DNA of 64,000 nt from a bacterium. GTDB taxonomy: Bacteria; Bacillota; Bacilli; Lactobacillales; Streptococcaceae. The notes beneath the pieces are model-generated. The model was not told the DNA's origin and did not search any database. It saw only the letters and a program-made list of their open reading frames with translations. The stretch is from assembly GCA_905221295.1 (NCBI GenBank), contig CAJNCP010000007.1, positions 1-64,000 of the forward strand. Reading direction: 5' to 3'. Shown here one piece after another: positions 18,251 through 27,612 of this stretch; positions within the stretch are counted from its first letter, which is position 1, and every line of letters begins with the position of its first letter. A program made the translations under genes and the position numbers.

Positions 18251-19531
18251 TTAAAAGCCCAATTTTTCAAAGATTTCTGAGAAGTTTTGGCTGATAGCAT
18301 CAAGCGACACTTGCACTTCTTCTCGTGTTTGGTTGTTTTTGACCGTCACTTGTCCGCTTTCGACTTCGCTCTCTCCTAGGGTGATGAGGGTCTTAGCCGC
18401 AAAGGCATCGGCTGATTTGAACTGAGCTTTGAGCTTACGGTTGAGGTAATCACGTTCTGCTTTGAATCCTTGTTGGCGAAGGGCTTGTACCAATTCCAAA
18501 GCCTTGACATTTGCGCATTCTCCCAAGACTGCGATATAGACATCTAGAGCGTTCTCTATAGGAAGGGCCACACCTTGCTTTTCAAGGATGAGAAGCAGGC
18601 GCTCTACACCAAGTCCAAAACCAAATCCAGCGGTCTCAGGACCACCAAAGTAAGCAACCAAGCCATCGTAGCGACCACCTGCACAGACTGTTAAGTCATT
18701 GCCCTCAATCTCAGTAATGAATTCAAAAATCGTGTGGTTGTAGTAGTCCAAACCACGCACCATATTGGTATCGATAATGTAGTTCACTTTCAGTTTTTGT
18801 AACATCTGACGCACGGCATCAAAATGAGCTTGGCTTTCTTCATCAAGGAAGTCCAAGATAGACGGCGCATTCTCCACTGCCACCTTGTCTTCTTTTTCCT
18901 TAGAGTCCAAGACACGGAGAGGATTTTCCTCCAAACGACGCTGGCTATCCTTAGACAAGGTCTCCTTGAGCGGTGTCAAATAGTCAATCAAGGCTTGACG
19001 GTAAGCAGCACGGCTCTCAGGATTTCCAAGAGTGTTGAGATGCAATTTGACACCTTGAATTCCGATTTCTTTCAAGAAATGAGCTGCCATAGCGATGGTT
19101 TCCACATCCGTAGCTGGATTGCTAGAGCCAAAACACTCAACACCAATCTGGTGGAACTGACGCAAACGACCTGCCTGTGGACGCTCATAACGGAACATAG
19201 GGCCCATGTAGTAGAACTTACTTGGCTTTTGCACTTCTGGTGCGAAGAGTTTATTTTCCACATAAGAGCGGACAACGGGCGCAGTTCCTTCTGGACGGAG
19301 AGTAATATGGCGGTCACCCTTGTCATAAAAGTCATACATTTCCTTGGTTACGATATCCGTTGTATCTCCAACAGAGCGGCTGATGACCTCGTAATGCTCA
19401 AAAATAGGCGTGCGCACTTCTGCGTAGTTATAGCGCTTGAAAATTTCACGGGCAAAGCCCTCAACATACTGCCACTTGGCAGACTCAGCAGGTAAAATAT
19501 CCTGCGTTCCTTTTGGTTTTTGTAATTTCAT
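18251..19531 (-). CDS. hisS: Histidine--tRNA ligase
   Basis: Class II synthetase of 426 residues that charges tRNA-His. Motif 2 lies around [16 protein letters not shown], and the histidine-binding segment [14 protein letters not shown] is present. A C-terminal anticodon-binding domain (about 325-420) follows. An in-frame upstream ATG is absent, so the start is secure. No T-box leader is seen. The XRE operon begins downstream with its own promoter. Confidence 0.96.
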   Translation of the reverse strand: MKLQKPKGTQDILPAESAKWQYVEGFAREIFKRYNYAEVRTPIFEHYEVISRSVGDTTDIVTKEMYDFYDKGDRHITLRPEGTAPVVRSYVENKLFAPEVQKPSKFYYMGPMFRYERPQAGRLRQFHQIGVECFGSSNPATDVETIAMAAHFLKEIGIQGVKLHLNTLGNPESRAAYRQALIDYLTPLKETLSKDSQRRLEENPLRVLDSKEKEDKVAVENAPSILDFLDEESQAHFDAVRQMLQKLKVNYIIDTNMVRGLDYYNHTIFEFITEIEGNDLTVCAGGRYDGLVAYFGGPETAGFGFGLGVERLLLILEKQGVALPIENALDVYIAVLGECANVKALELVQALRQQGFKAERDYLNRKLKAQFKSADAFAAKTLITLGESEVESGQVTVKNNQTREEVQVSLDAISQNFSEIFEKLGF

Positions 19532-19698
19532 AGGGAATCCTCTTTAAACTTAATAGTCTTATTTTACCATAAATAAAGGGATTAAAACAGTGAGAGTAGA
19601 AAATCGCAAGATAGTCTTTTCAGAAAATTCATCAAAAACTTGCCAAATTGTCAGAATTATGAGAAAATAGAGGATATTTATCACGTGGAGGGACTGTT

Positions 19699-20040
19699 AT
19701 GAGAGACGATATCAAAATCAATGACCGCGCTTTGGCCTTACAAGACCAAATTATCGAAAAACTAGAGAAGGTTTTTGATACAGATGTGGAATTGGATGTT
19801 TACAATCTAGGGTTGATTTATGAAATCAATCTAGATGAAACGGGTCTCTGCAAGATTGTCATGACTTTCACTGATACTGCCTGCGATTGTGCCGAAAGCT
19901 TGCCTATCGAAATCGTCGCAGGTCTGAAACAAATCGAGGGTATCGAAGATGTCAAGGTTGAAGTTACCTGGTCGCCTGCCTGGAAGATCACACGAATCAG
20001 TCGCTACGGCCGTATTGCCCTTGGACTGCCACCTCGTTAA
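19699..20040 (+). CDS. MIP18/SufT-like iron-sulfur assembly factor
   Basis: Small cytoplasmic protein of 113 residues with a DUF59/MIP18 domain. The conserved DVYNLGLIYEI and the cysteine-containing TDTACDCAESLP are visible. Proteins of this family help to mature Fe-S enzymes. The gene is divergent from hisS and followed by ilvD, which encodes an Fe-S dehydratase on the opposite strand. This convergence may be coincidental. A shared terminator lies at 20072-20096. Confidence 0.85.
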   Translation: MRDDIKINDRALALQDQIIEKLEKVFDTDVELDVYNLGLIYEINLDETGLCKIVMTFTDTACDCAESLPIEIVAGLKQIEGIEDVKVEVTWSPAWKITRISRYGRIALGLPPR

Positions 20041-20071
20041 GCAGGTAAATTACTTTTGAAGATGAAAAGAA

Positions 20072-20096
20072 GCAAGCCGAAAACGGCTTGCTTTTT
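20072..20096. terminator. Bidirectional terminator between SufT-like gene and ilvD
   Basis: GCAAGCCG and CGGCTTGC arms with an AAAA loop are followed by five T residues on the plus strand. The A-rich left flank provides T residues for the minus strand. Confidence 0.88.
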
Positions 20097-20100
20097 GAGT

Positions 20101-21804
20101 TTATTTTTTACCTGACTTGTCCATATTCCAGAAGTCTGTCACGGCTCCGCGTGAAGCGGATGATACGATGTGGGCATATTTACCGAGAACACCACGGCTG
20201 TAAAGTGGTGGCAAGGTTGTTTCTGCCTTGCGTTTTTCAAGTTCTTCTTCGGATACGGCCATAGAAATTTCTTTGGTATCTTGGTCAACCGTAACGATAT
20301 CACCTGTACGAAGGTAAGCAATCGGTCCACCATCCTGAGCTTCAGGAGCAATATGTCCGACAACAAGACCATAAGTACCACCAGAGAAGCGTCCGTCTGT
20401 CAAGAGGGCAACCTTGTCTCCTTGACCTTTACCAACGATCATGGATGAAAGTGATAGCATCTCAGGCATACCAGGACCACCCTTAGGTCCCACGAAACGA
20501 ACAACGACAACATCACCATCAACGATTTCATCTGTCAGAACGGCCTGAATCGCATCTTCTTCTGAGTCAAAGACCTTAGCAGGTCCAACGTGACGACGCA
20601 CTTTAACACCTGATACCTTGGCAACCGCACCGTCAGGGGCAAGGTTCCCGTTCAAGATGATAAGCGGACCGTCTGCACGTTTTGGATTTTCAAGTGGCAT
20701 AATGACTTTTTGGCCTGGTGTAAGGTCTGCAAAGTCAGCCAAGTTTTCAGCGACTGTCTTACCAGTACATGTGATACGGTCGCCATGAAGGAAACCATTT
20801 GCCAAGAGGTATTTCATAACCGCAGGGACACCACCGACTTCGTAGAGGTCTTGGAAGACATACTGACCAGATGGTTTCAAGTCAGCCAAGTGAGGCACAC
20901 GTTCTTGGATCGTATTGAAGTCCTCAAGTGACAAGTCAACATTAGCCGCATGGGCAATGGCAAGCAAGTGAAGAGTGGCATTTGTAGAACCACCGAGAGC
21001 CATCGTTACAGTGATGGCATCTTCAAAGGCTTCACGAGTCAAGATATCTGATGGTTTGAGACCAAGCTCCAGCATCTTGACAACAGCTCGTCCTGCTGCT
21101 TCGATATCTTCTTTCTTGTCAGCTGATTCAGCTGGGTGAGATGAAGATCCTGGCAAACTCATACCGAGAACTTCGATAGCTGTCGCCATGGTATTAGCTG
21201 TATACATACCACCACAACCACCAGGGCCCGGGCAGGCATTACATTCAAGACGCTTCACGTCCTCAGCTGTCATGTCACCGTGGTTCCATTTTCCGATACC
21301 CTCAAAAACAGATACCAAGTCAATGTCTTTGCCATCAAGATTTCCGGGTGCAATAGTGCCACCATAGGCGAAAATAGCTGGGATATCCATATTAGCAATG
21401 GCAATCATAGAACCAGGCATGTTCTTATCACAGCCACCGATAGCGACGAAGGCATCGACGTTGTGACCACCCATCGCCGCCTCGATAGAGTCCGCAATGA
21501 TATCACGAGATGTTAGAGAGAAACGCATACCAGGCGTTCCCATGGCAATCCCGTCCGCTACGGTAATGGTACCAAACTGAACAGGCCAAGCACCTGCCGA
21601 TTTGATACCCTCTTTAGCCAATTTTCCGAAATCATGCAAGTGGATGTTACATGGTGTATTTTCCGCCCAAGTCGAAATCACTCCCACAATCGGTGTTTCA
21701 AAGTCCTTATCTGTCATACCAGTCGCACGCAGCATGGCACGGTTTGGCGATTTAACCATGCTGTCATAAATGCTACTGCGGTGACGTTTATCTAATTCAG
21801 TCAT
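20101..21804 (-). CDS. ilvD: Dihydroxy-acid dehydratase
   Basis: Cytoplasmic Fe-S enzyme of valine, leucine and isoleucine biosynthesis, which dehydrates 2,3-dihydroxy acids to 2-oxo acids. The 567 residues include the conserved cysteine segments [10 protein letters not shown] and [11 protein letters not shown] that carry cluster ligands. It is a single-gene unit here. An exact CodY box (21875-21889) lies just upstream of its promoter, so repression under branched-chain amino acid and GTP excess is expected. Confidence 0.96.
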   Translation of the reverse strand: MTELDKRHRSSIYDSMVKSPNRAMLRATGMTDKDFETPIVGVISTWAENTPCNIHLHDFGKLAKEGIKSAGAWPVQFGTITVADGIAMGTPGMRFSLTSRDIIADSIEAAMGGHNVDAFVAIGGCDKNMPGSMIAIANMDIPAIFAYGGTIAPGNLDGKDIDLVSVFEGIGKWNHGDMTAEDVKRLECNACPGPGGCGGMYTANTMATAIEVLGMSLPGSSSHPAESADKKEDIEAAGRAVVKMLELGLKPSDILTREAFEDAITVTMALGGSTNATLHLLAIAHAANVDLSLEDFNTIQERVPHLADLKPSGQYVFQDLYEVGGVPAVMKYLLANGFLHGDRITCTGKTVAENLADFADLTPGQKVIMPLENPKRADGPLIILNGNLAPDGAVAKVSGVKVRRHVGPAKVFDSEEDAIQAVLTDEIVDGDVVVVRFVGPKGGPGMPEMLSLSSMIVGKGQGDKVALLTDGRFSGGTYGLVVGHIAPEAQDGGPIAYLRTGDIVTVDQDTKEISMAVSEEELEKRKAETTLPPLYSRGVLGKYAHIVSSASRGAVTDFWNMDKSGKK

Positions 21805-21831
21805 CTTATCCCTCCCGTTTCAGTTTTTACT

Positions 21832-21840
21832 ATTATAGCA
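21832..21840 (-). promoter_or_regulatory. ilvD extended -10 promoter
   Basis: On the minus strand TGC precedes TATAAT (21832-21837). The -35 region is poor. The GGGAGGG ribosome-binding site follows before the ATG. Confidence 0.65.
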
Positions 21841-21874
21841 CATTTTAAAGGCAATGAACAGAAGAAAATTCTTG

Positions 21875-21889
21875 AATTTTCAGAAAATT
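21875..21889. promoter_or_regulatory. CodY box upstream of ilvD
   Basis: AATTTTCAGAAAATT matches the CodY consensus AATTTTCWGAAAATT at all 15 positions. It lies about 38 bp upstream of the ilvD -10, close to the -35 region. Confidence 0.9.
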
Positions 21890-21944
21890 TCGATTAATTT
21901 GATTGAATGACTTCTAATTTTTTCATCTTTTTTTGTCAAGTAAC

Positions 21945-21973
21945 TTTACTTTACAAAAAAAATGTGTTATCCT
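21945..21973 (+). promoter_or_regulatory. Putative rpmF-rpmG promoter
   Basis: TTTACT and TATCCT at 17-bp spacing, with TG one base before the -10 hexamer. It is the best match ahead of rpmF but not a strong one. Confidence 0.45.
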
Positions 21974-22034
21974 AGTATGGTTGATGAAAATCACTAGATT
22001 GAATCGAATTTAAATACCTAAAGGAGAAATCAAA

Positions 22035-22217
22035 ATGGCAGTACCTGCACGTCGCACTTCAAAAGCGAAGAAAAACAAACGTCGTACACACTACAAAGTA
22101 ACAGCTCCATCTGTAAACTTTGACGAAACTACTGGAGATTACTCACGTTCTCACCGTGTATCACTTAAAGGATACTACAAAGGACGTAAAATCGCTAAAG
22201 CTGCATCAGCTGAATAA
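22035..22217 (+). CDS. rpmF: 50S ribosomal protein L32
   Basis: Ribosomal protein of 60 residues with the canonical start [17 protein letters not shown]. It has no cysteines, so it is the zinc-independent form. The ribosome-binding site is AAAGGAG. It is followed after 15 bp by rpmG, the usual pairing in streptococci. Confidence 0.96.
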
Positions 22218-22232
22218 TAGAAGGGAGATACC

Positions 22233-22382
22233 ATGCGCGTAAATATCACACTTGAACACAAAGAATCTGGTGAACGCTTGTACCTTACTTCTAAAAACAA
22301 ACGTAACACTCCAGACCGTCTTCAATTGAAGAAATACTCACCAAAACTTCGCAAGCACGTCGTGTTTACAGAAGTTAAGTAA
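22233..22382 (+). CDS. rpmG: 50S ribosomal protein L33
   Basis: Short coding region of 49 residues, starting [17 protein letters not shown] and ending HVVFTEVK. It is recognisable as L33 by its conserved [17 protein letters not shown] core. It lacks the CxxC pairs, so this is the zinc-free paralogue; a zinc-binding copy may exist elsewhere. AAGGGAG precedes the ATG, and the gene is co-transcribed with rpmF. Confidence 0.95.
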
Positions 22383-22438
22383 GAGTTAAATACGAATCAA
22401 TACATAAAAAAAACGCTGATTTCAAGCGTTAGTTAGTT

Positions 22439-22486
22439 AGATAGAAGAAAAGTCCTTTTTGAGAGCATTTTCTTCTATCTTTTTCT
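22439..22486 (+). terminator. Terminator of rpmF-rpmG
   Basis: Perfect 13-bp arms (22439-22451 and 22468-22480) are followed by TTTTCTTT. A smaller AACGCT/AGCGTT hairpin lies just upstream. Confidence 0.85.
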
Positions 22487-22564
22487 TTGTAATCAAGAAT
22501 ATAAAATTCTTTAAAATCTTCGGGTTATAAAGAGATAGTTCCCAGCTCTTTTGAGTTGTCTTCA

Positions 22565-22592
22565 TTGACATTTTATCTCAATAGTGTATAAT
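22565..22592 (+). promoter_or_regulatory. Promoter of the VOC-family gene
   Basis: TTGACA (22565-22570) and TATAAT (22587-22592) with 16-bp spacing: both hexamers match consensus. Confidence 0.85.
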
Positions 22593-22633
22593 TGATGTAA
22601 TATATAGAGTTACAACAATAAGGAGACACCCCT

Positions 22634-23488
22634 ATGACTTACGCATACCAAAGCCACATTTACCTAGCGGAGGCGGTTTTAAATGTCAAGGATTTGACGA
22701 GTCAAACGGCTTTTTATCACCAGATTATTGGCTTGGAGATTTTATCCCAAACAGAGACAGAAGCGATTTTGGGACTTGGTCGAAAAGCCTTGGTTCACTT
22801 GATTCAGGCAGAAAAGTCTGGCGAAGTAAGGGAACATTATGGGCTCTACCATTTGGCGATTTTGTTGCCAACACGAAAAGCCTTGGCAGATGTTTTGAAA
22901 CACCTAAGTGACTTGCGGATTCCTCTGGTTGGAGGTGCAGATCATGGATACAGTGAGGCTATTTATCTAGAGGATTTGGAAGGAAATGGCATTGAACTCT
23001 ACCGTGATAAGCCAGTGTCTTTATGGGATATTCGAGAAGATGGTCGCATTATCGGTGTGACCGAAGCCCTTGCGGCACAGGACATCTATGAGTTAGGAGA
23101 AAAGGTGGATCCCTTTATCCTAGCTGAAGGGACGAGAATGGGGCATATCCATCTATCGGTGAAGGATAGCCACGCGGCGAGCCAGTTTTATCAAAAGGTG
23201 TTAGGACTAGAAGATAAATTTAGCATTCCTAGTGCCAGTTGGATAGCGGCTGGTCAGTACCATCACCACCTGGCTGTCAACGAATGGGCTGGAAAAGGGC
23301 TGGCTCCGCGTGAGCAAGGCTTGCCAGGCTTGGCCTATTATGTCCTTGAGGTCGAAAGCAAGGAAGAACTCTTGAACATCGTTCAGCAAGCACAAGAGCT
23401 AGAAGCTCGGATCAAGTGGTTAAATTCGAGTGAACTGGATCTTGTAGACCCAGATGGGATTGTGACTCGCATTCGCTTGGCACGATGA
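22634..23488 (+). CDS. Two-domain VOC (glyoxalase/bleomycin resistance/dioxygenase) protein, CatE-like
   Basis: Cytoplasmic protein of 284 residues with two tandem VOC domains, about 7-125 and 168-280. Each contributes metal-ligand type His and Glu residues, for example HIHLSVKDSHAASQFYQ at the start of the second domain. The first ends with GIELYRDKP. It resembles the CatE family of ring-cleaving dioxygenase homologues, but the substrate in streptococci is unknown. It has its own consensus promoter and terminator. The alternative is a lactoylglutathione-lyase-like protein. Confidence 0.83.
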   Translation: MTYAYQSHIYLAEAVLNVKDLTSQTAFYHQIIGLEILSQTETEAILGLGRKALVHLIQAEKSGEVREHYGLYHLAILLPTRKALADVLKHLSDLRIPLVGGADHGYSEAIYLEDLEGNGIELYRDKPVSLWDIREDGRIIGVTEALAAQDIYELGEKVDPFILAEGTRMGHIHLSVKDSHAASQFYQKVLGLEDKFSIPSASWIAAGQYHHHLAVNEWAGKGLAPREQGLPGLAYYVLEVESKEELLNIVQQAQELEARIKWLNSSELDLVDPDGIVTRIRLAR

Positions 23489-23800
23489 GACGAGGAAAAC
23501 ACGTCATTTATTTTAGAGACATAGGAAAAGGCGGACAAGCTCGCATTCTGTTTTTATAATGCGGACTTGTCCGCTTTTTTATGAAATGACGAAAGCTTTC
23601 TTGGCTCTGGCAAAGGCATTGGTCAGGGATATTTTCCCTTTTCTGGGGGTTCATGCTATAATACTAATAAACTTTTCTTTCTCTAGGAAGGCAAACGCCG
23701 AAAATCGGCTAGAATACTGGCAATCGTCGTCACGATGCTTTTAAGAGAAAGTAGAACTCTGTTTGAGTATCCGTATTGAGTTTAGGAGAGGGGAAATAAG
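23489..23800. other. Gap before the accessory block
   Basis: This 312-bp stretch holds the VOC gene terminator, an extended -10 sequence (TGC-TATAAT, -10 at 23657-23662) that can start the next unit, and a leader of about 130 nt with a small GCCGA/TCGGC hairpin near 23698. No coding region is supported. Confidence 0.5.
23531..23580 (+). terminator. Terminator of the VOC gene
   Basis: GCGGACAAG pairs with CTTGTCCGC, extended by an inner CGCATT/AATGCG stem, and followed by six T residues. Confidence 0.9.
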
Positions 23801-24370
23801 ATGGACACAAGTGTAAAAAATTTAATCAGTATGGGCCCTCTGGAGGACTATTTTATCTATTATGATTTGGGGAATCAAGTATTCTACAGTGCAAAACAAG
23901 GCATGAATTATTCAGCCATTGCAGCCCCTATTGCAATCTATTCCTTGCAACGACTGTCAAAGTTGCTCAACCAAACCTTTGGAGATGTCTCCTCCCCTTT
24001 CAATCTGATTTTCTTTATCCTGATGTCTCTGTTTTTGGTTTTCGGGACCATTCTCCTTGCATCTACCCGACGCAACATGAAGACAGATAGATTTAGAAAA
24101 GTCCGGCTGACAAAAGCCAATATCAAAACACTTAGGAGAAAATCTAGGGCGTTGACAGTAGTTGGCTACATTTTTGTTTTAATAACGATTTTTTCAGCCT
24201 ATCGTTATCTGGCTGTTTCTGATTTTCAATTTTTAATTATGTACATGTTAGGGATTGGTATTCTTACATATATGGTCTATGATTTTCGGATGAAAACACG
24301 CAAACGACTGTTCAAAGAGCTGATGGAGACATTACAGGACGGTAGCCGAGGGAAAGAGGGAGAAATGTAA
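23801..24370 (+). CDS. Hypothetical membrane protein, first gene of the accessory block
   Basis: Protein of 189 residues with three or four predicted membrane segments (about 65-88, 115-133, 142-158) and basic cytoplasmic stretches. The N-terminal 60 residues are less hydrophobic. The ribosome-binding site is AGGAGAGG. I do not recognise the family. It precedes the duplicated membrane genes on the same strand, so it may be co-transcribed with them. Confidence 0.7.
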   Translation: MDTSVKNLISMGPLEDYFIYYDLGNQVFYSAKQGMNYSAIAAPIAIYSLQRLSKLLNQTFGDVSSPFNLIFFILMSLFLVFGTILLASTRRNMKTDRFRKVRLTKANIKTLRRKSRALTVVGYIFVLITIFSAYRYLAVSDFQFLIMYMLGIGILTYMVYDFRMKTRKRLFKELMETLQDGSRGKEGEM

Positions 24371-24424
24371 GATGAGAAAAATCATTTATATAGGCCAAGG
24401 GAAGAGAAATAAGTGGAGGATAAG

Positions 24425-25090
24425 ATGAAAGAAAAGTATGTTGAGTTTTTAAATATGGCAGTTGTGGATACTAGTCCTATAAAGCATTTTGATTATATAA
24501 GAGCTTTTGCAATGGAGATTGTTTTTACTTTACTAATATTTATAGTATCTATTTTTATAAAAGGTGAGATGCATGATGTGAGTATGATTATCTTTTACAT
24601 TACTATTTATCATGCAGTAGCTTTATTGTCCATGTTCTTGCTATTCCAAAAATTTTCCAAATCAAAATTCTTGCAATTGCTTCCAGCTAGTTCTATTTTG
24701 ATTTCTCATGTTGAGTTTCTCTTCTGGGGATCTCTATTTTTGGGGAAGAACTACTGGTCTGTCTTCATGGTATTGATTGGCCTAAGCCTTATTTTCCAAC
24801 TACTCACCTTAGTTTATCAGTTGTTAATTGTCCCTAAAGCTAAGAAATTACCACAGGGTGAGTATAGGAAGAATCTTTTATTTCTTCCTTCTGTCATTTG
24901 CCTATTGATTTCAGCAATTGTAGTAGTTATAGCACGTTTATTTATGTTGTCAGGAATATATATAGTTTCTTCCCTCGTCGCAGGGAGCATAGCCTGCCTT
25001 CCCTTCTATTGGCTTGAGTATGCACGAGTATTCACAGGTTGGAGAAAGAAAAGCACCAATAACTTTATTTATAGAGGCACAATAAAATGA
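24425..25090 (+). CDS. Hypothetical membrane protein, duplicated family copy 1
   Basis: Protein of 221 residues with about six predicted transmembrane helices, beginning MKEKYVEFLNMAVVDTSPI and ending in a basic tail. The start is placed at 24425 after GGAGG; an in-frame ATG four codons upstream is also possible. The next gene is a tandem paralogue, almost identical over the first 16 residues and similar throughout. The hydrophobic layout with conserved Trp-Gly-Ser (LFWGSLFLG) and TGW.KKSTNNFIYRG near the end resembles integral transporter components, but no ATPase is adjacent. Function unknown. Confidence 0.75.
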   Translation: MKEKYVEFLNMAVVDTSPIKHFDYIRAFAMEIVFTLLIFIVSIFIKGEMHDVSMIIFYITIYHAVALLSMFLLFQKFSKSKFLQLLPASSILISHVEFLFWGSLFLGKNYWSVFMVLIGLSLIFQLLTLVYQLLIVPKAKKLPQGEYRKNLLFLPSVICLLISAIVVVIARLFMLSGIYIVSSLVAGSIACLPFYWLEYARVFTGWRKKSTNNFIYRGTIK

Positions 25091-25139
25091 AATTAGTGAG
25101 AATGGCTAGTAGTAGCATAATTCATGCTAGGAGGATAAG

Positions 25140-25805
25140 ATGAAAGAAAAGTATGTTGAGTTTTTGAATATGGCAGTTGTGGATACTAGACCTATAAAAA
25201 ACTCTGATTTTTTAAAGTCATTTGCAATTGAAGTTATGTTTGCTTTGCTGATATTTATAGTGTCTATTTTTATAGAAGGTGAGATACATGATGTAAGTAT
25301 GAATATCTTTCACATTGTCATTTATCATCTATCGGCTTTGTTATTCATGTTCTTGCTATTTCAAAAGTTTTCCAAATCAAAATTATTGCAAATATTTCCG
25401 GCTACGTCTGTGTTAATTTTTCACATTGAATTTCTTTTCTGGGGATCTCTATTTTTGGGAGATGACTACTGGTCTGTCTTCATGGTATTGATTAGCCTAA
25501 GCCTTATTTTTCAGCTACTAACCTTTGTTTACCAGTTATTAATTGTCCCTAAAGCTAAGACATTACCATCTGGAGAGTTCAGGAAGACAATGTTACATAT
25601 CCCTTCTGTTATTGTTATTTGTTCAGCAGCAATTGTAGTAGTTATAGCACGTTTGTTTATGTTGCCGGCGGTATATGTTGTTACTAGTCTTGTGGCAGTA
25701 AGTATTGGATGTATTCCCTTCTATTGGTTTGAGTATGCACGAGTATTCACCGGTTGGAAAAAGAAAAGCACGAATAACTTTATTTATAGAGGAGAAATAA
25801 AATGA
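25140..25805 (+). CDS. Hypothetical membrane protein, duplicated family copy 2
   Basis: Protein of 221 residues, collinear with copy 1 over its whole length and without gaps. The shared segments include LLIFIVSIFI, LFWGSLFLG and YARVFTGW, while loops and several helices have diverged. The ribosome-binding site AGGAGG and the short upstream spacer (GCTAGTAGTAGCAT) are repeated again ahead of the truncated copy 3, so the unit duplicated includes the intergenic spacer. Confidence 0.75.
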   Translation: MKEKYVEFLNMAVVDTRPIKNSDFLKSFAIEVMFALLIFIVSIFIEGEIHDVSMNIFHIVIYHLSALLFMFLLFQKFSKSKLLQIFPATSVLIFHIEFLFWGSLFLGDDYWSVFMVLISLSLIFQLLTFVYQLLIVPKAKTLPSGEFRKTMLHIPSVIVICSAAIVVVIARLFMLPAVYVVTSLVAVSIGCIPFYWFEYARVFTGWKKKSTNNFIYRGEIK

Positions 25806-25854
25806 AATTAGATATCATAGCTAGTAGTAGCATAGCTCGTGCTAGGAGGATAAG

Positions 25855-25932
25855 ATGAAAGAAAAGTATGTTGAGTTTTTAAATATGGCAGTTGTGGATA
25901 CTAGTCCTATAAAGCGTTTTGATATTATATAA
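25855..25932 (+). pseudogene. Truncated third copy of the duplicated membrane gene
   Basis: A complete ribosome-binding site and start are followed by 25 codons beginning MKEKYVEFLNMAVVDTSPI and ending FDII before a stop. The DNA matches copy 1 more closely than copy 2 up to the sequence corresponding to copy-1 position about 24498, where homology stops. It is therefore a 5' remnant of a third repeat unit. It could still be translated as a short peptide. Confidence 0.85.
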
Positions 25933-25952
25933 ATCACTGATGAGGGAAGATA

Positions 25953-27002
25953 ATGAAAAAAATAATGAAATCAAAATTAGTTCAAGTCCTACTTCTTGCA
26001 TTCACTATCATAGGACTATACTTTGCTTATCAGATATATCGTAGGCATGAACTTACTCAGTTTGTCATGTGGAGTCCAAGAGCTAAAATTGTAAGTTATG
26101 AATTTATGGATGATAACAAGGCAGTAGCGATTGAGTGGGATAATGAGTCGGAGTTAAAAGATGCGGAAGAGGCTAAGAAATATGATTCGCGTGTCAATGT
26201 AGAAAGAATGACGAGAGTTAATGGAGAACGCTATATCATCCAACAAAGTTATAAGTTAAAATCAGCCACGTATAAGTATTGGATTCTAGAAGAGGATGCG
26301 GTGCCATATTTGAAAAGTAATATTCCAGAGCAGGGAGAGTACTGGTTGTTAGACGTCTATGATACGAAAGATGGGACAATCAAACAAAAAACCTATGATG
26401 TATTTCAGATGGTGAGGGAATATAATAAGGATTATATTCCAAGAAGGGTTCGCAGAGTTAATTATTTCTTGTATACGGAACAGGGGAAAACTTACTTACC
26501 AATTAGTATGGCTATTGGCCAACAGCCAGAATCAAAAACTGAAACTGGGCTTATTGATATAGAGGAAGGAAAGATAATAGCAGCTACTCCATCTGGTAAA
26601 ACTTCCAAAGATCTTTATAACGATGAGAAAGGATCATACAAACCAAAATTAGAAGATATTCTTATTTCGAATCATAAATTTTCAAACGAAAAGTTTGCCT
26701 TTGTCTTATCTCTTTTTAGTTTTAAAAAACCAGTAGAAAACTCCCAATATCCGTCCTTGGCAAGCAAGTATCCAAAGGAATTTGATATGTTGAGTAAAGG
26801 GTTATTATCGGAATTATATTTCCTTGGAAAAGAAGATGTTCGTTTTAAAATCTCTTTCTTAAAGCTAGTTCTTCCAGAAGGTACCAATATCTTCAAGGAT
26901 ATCACTATTCCAGCAGCTAGTTCGAAAGATGGACAGGAACATTTGGTTCAAAGCGAAGAAGAGTTCTTACAATATTATAAATCCAGCACGGAGGAAGAAT
27001 AA
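25953..27002 (+). CDS. Hypothetical membrane-anchored extracytoplasmic protein
   Basis: Protein of 349 residues with one N-terminal hydrophobic segment (about 8-27) after a basic start, then a long hydrophilic domain, so a type II anchor or uncleaved signal is predicted. There is no lipobox Cys and no LPxTG motif. The outer part has no motif I recognise. The start follows GAGGGAAG. It begins 20 bp after the truncated third copy, so it is likely in the same transcript. Confidence 0.7.
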   Translation: MKKIMKSKLVQVLLLAFTIIGLYFAYQIYRRHELTQFVMWSPRAKIVSYEFMDDNKAVAIEWDNESELKDAEEAKKYDSRVNVERMTRVNGERYIIQQSYKLKSATYKYWILEEDAVPYLKSNIPEQGEYWLLDVYDTKDGTIKQKTYDVFQMVREYNKDYIPRRVRRVNYFLYTEQGKTYLPISMAIGQQPESKTETGLIDIEEGKIIAATPSGKTSKDLYNDEKGSYKPKLEDILISNHKFSNEKFAFVLSLFSFKKPVENSQYPSLASKYPKEFDMLSKGLLSELYFLGKEDVRFKISFLKLVLPEGTNIFKDITIPAASSKDGQEHLVQSEEEFLQYYKSSTEEE

Positions 27003-27076
27003 TGGGACAAAAGCATTTTTCTTATATTACTGTAGATATTGATAGTTGACATTGAATTTTAAATGGGGAGGAAAAA

Positions 27077-27598
27077 ATGAAGAAGTTATTTGTTATCATT
27101 TTGTTATTGGTTCTTGGAGCTTGCTCTAATGGAAAGGAAGCAGGGGTAACAGAGAAAAGTACACGCGAGACAGTTGTAAATAAAGAGAAAGAATTGAAAT
27201 TTGTAGTAGCACCACAATATGAAGGCCAAACGTCAGATTTAATTGAACTTGGTAAAAAATTGACCAAAGAACATCCAGAAATTGGAAGTAAGGGAAGTAT
27301 GGCTATCTACTTTACAGGAGCAGTTTCAGATGGTAGGGCAGCACTAATGCTCGTCAATAAAACTGATGTAGATATCAAAAAAGATTTGGAGTTTTCACTG
27401 AGCTGGTCCTATGATGGCAAGACCATTTTTGATAATCAAAAGATTAGCTATACTATCAAGGATAGTGGTGAGTTACCTTCTTACACAACTACATTAATTT
27501 TGTTACCACTTAATTCAGAACAATTGGAGCTTGTTGATTCGATGTCAGATCCATCTAAGATGACACTTTCAATGTCCGATGTGAAGAGCGTAGAATAA
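27077..27598 (+). CDS. Hypothetical lipoprotein
   Basis: Protein of 173 residues. A signal peptide with basic MKK start and hydrophobic core ends in the lipobox LGAC, so Cys16 should carry the lipid. The mature part is of mixed beta type with SWSYDGKTIFDNQKISY, reminiscent of DUF5067-like streptococcal lipoproteins, which is a loose resemblance only. A GGGAGG ribosome-binding site is present. It sits within a block of membrane proteins of unknown role. Confidence 0.78.
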   Translation: MKKLFVIILLLVLGACSNGKEAGVTEKSTRETVVNKEKELKFVVAPQYEGQTSDLIELGKKLTKEHPEIGSKGSMAIYFTGAVSDGRAALMLVNKTDVDIKKDLEFSLSWSYDGKTIFDNQKISYTIKDSGELPSYTTTLILLPLNSEQLELVDSMSDPSKMTLSMSDVKSVE

Positions 27599-27612
27599 GA
27601 TAGGAGTTGAAT

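Noticed and set aside
18824..19495. Long open frame antisense to hisS
   Set aside because: hisS on the other strand has all class II motifs. The antisense frame has no ribosome-binding site or recognisable domain.
13862..19698. T-box leaders ahead of aspS or hisS
   Set aside because: Neither upstream region shows a T-box core sequence or an antiterminator arrangement.
23590..23740. Coding region in the leader of the accessory block
   Set aside because: The only open frame begins in the previous terminator, has no ribosome-binding site, and covers the promoter.
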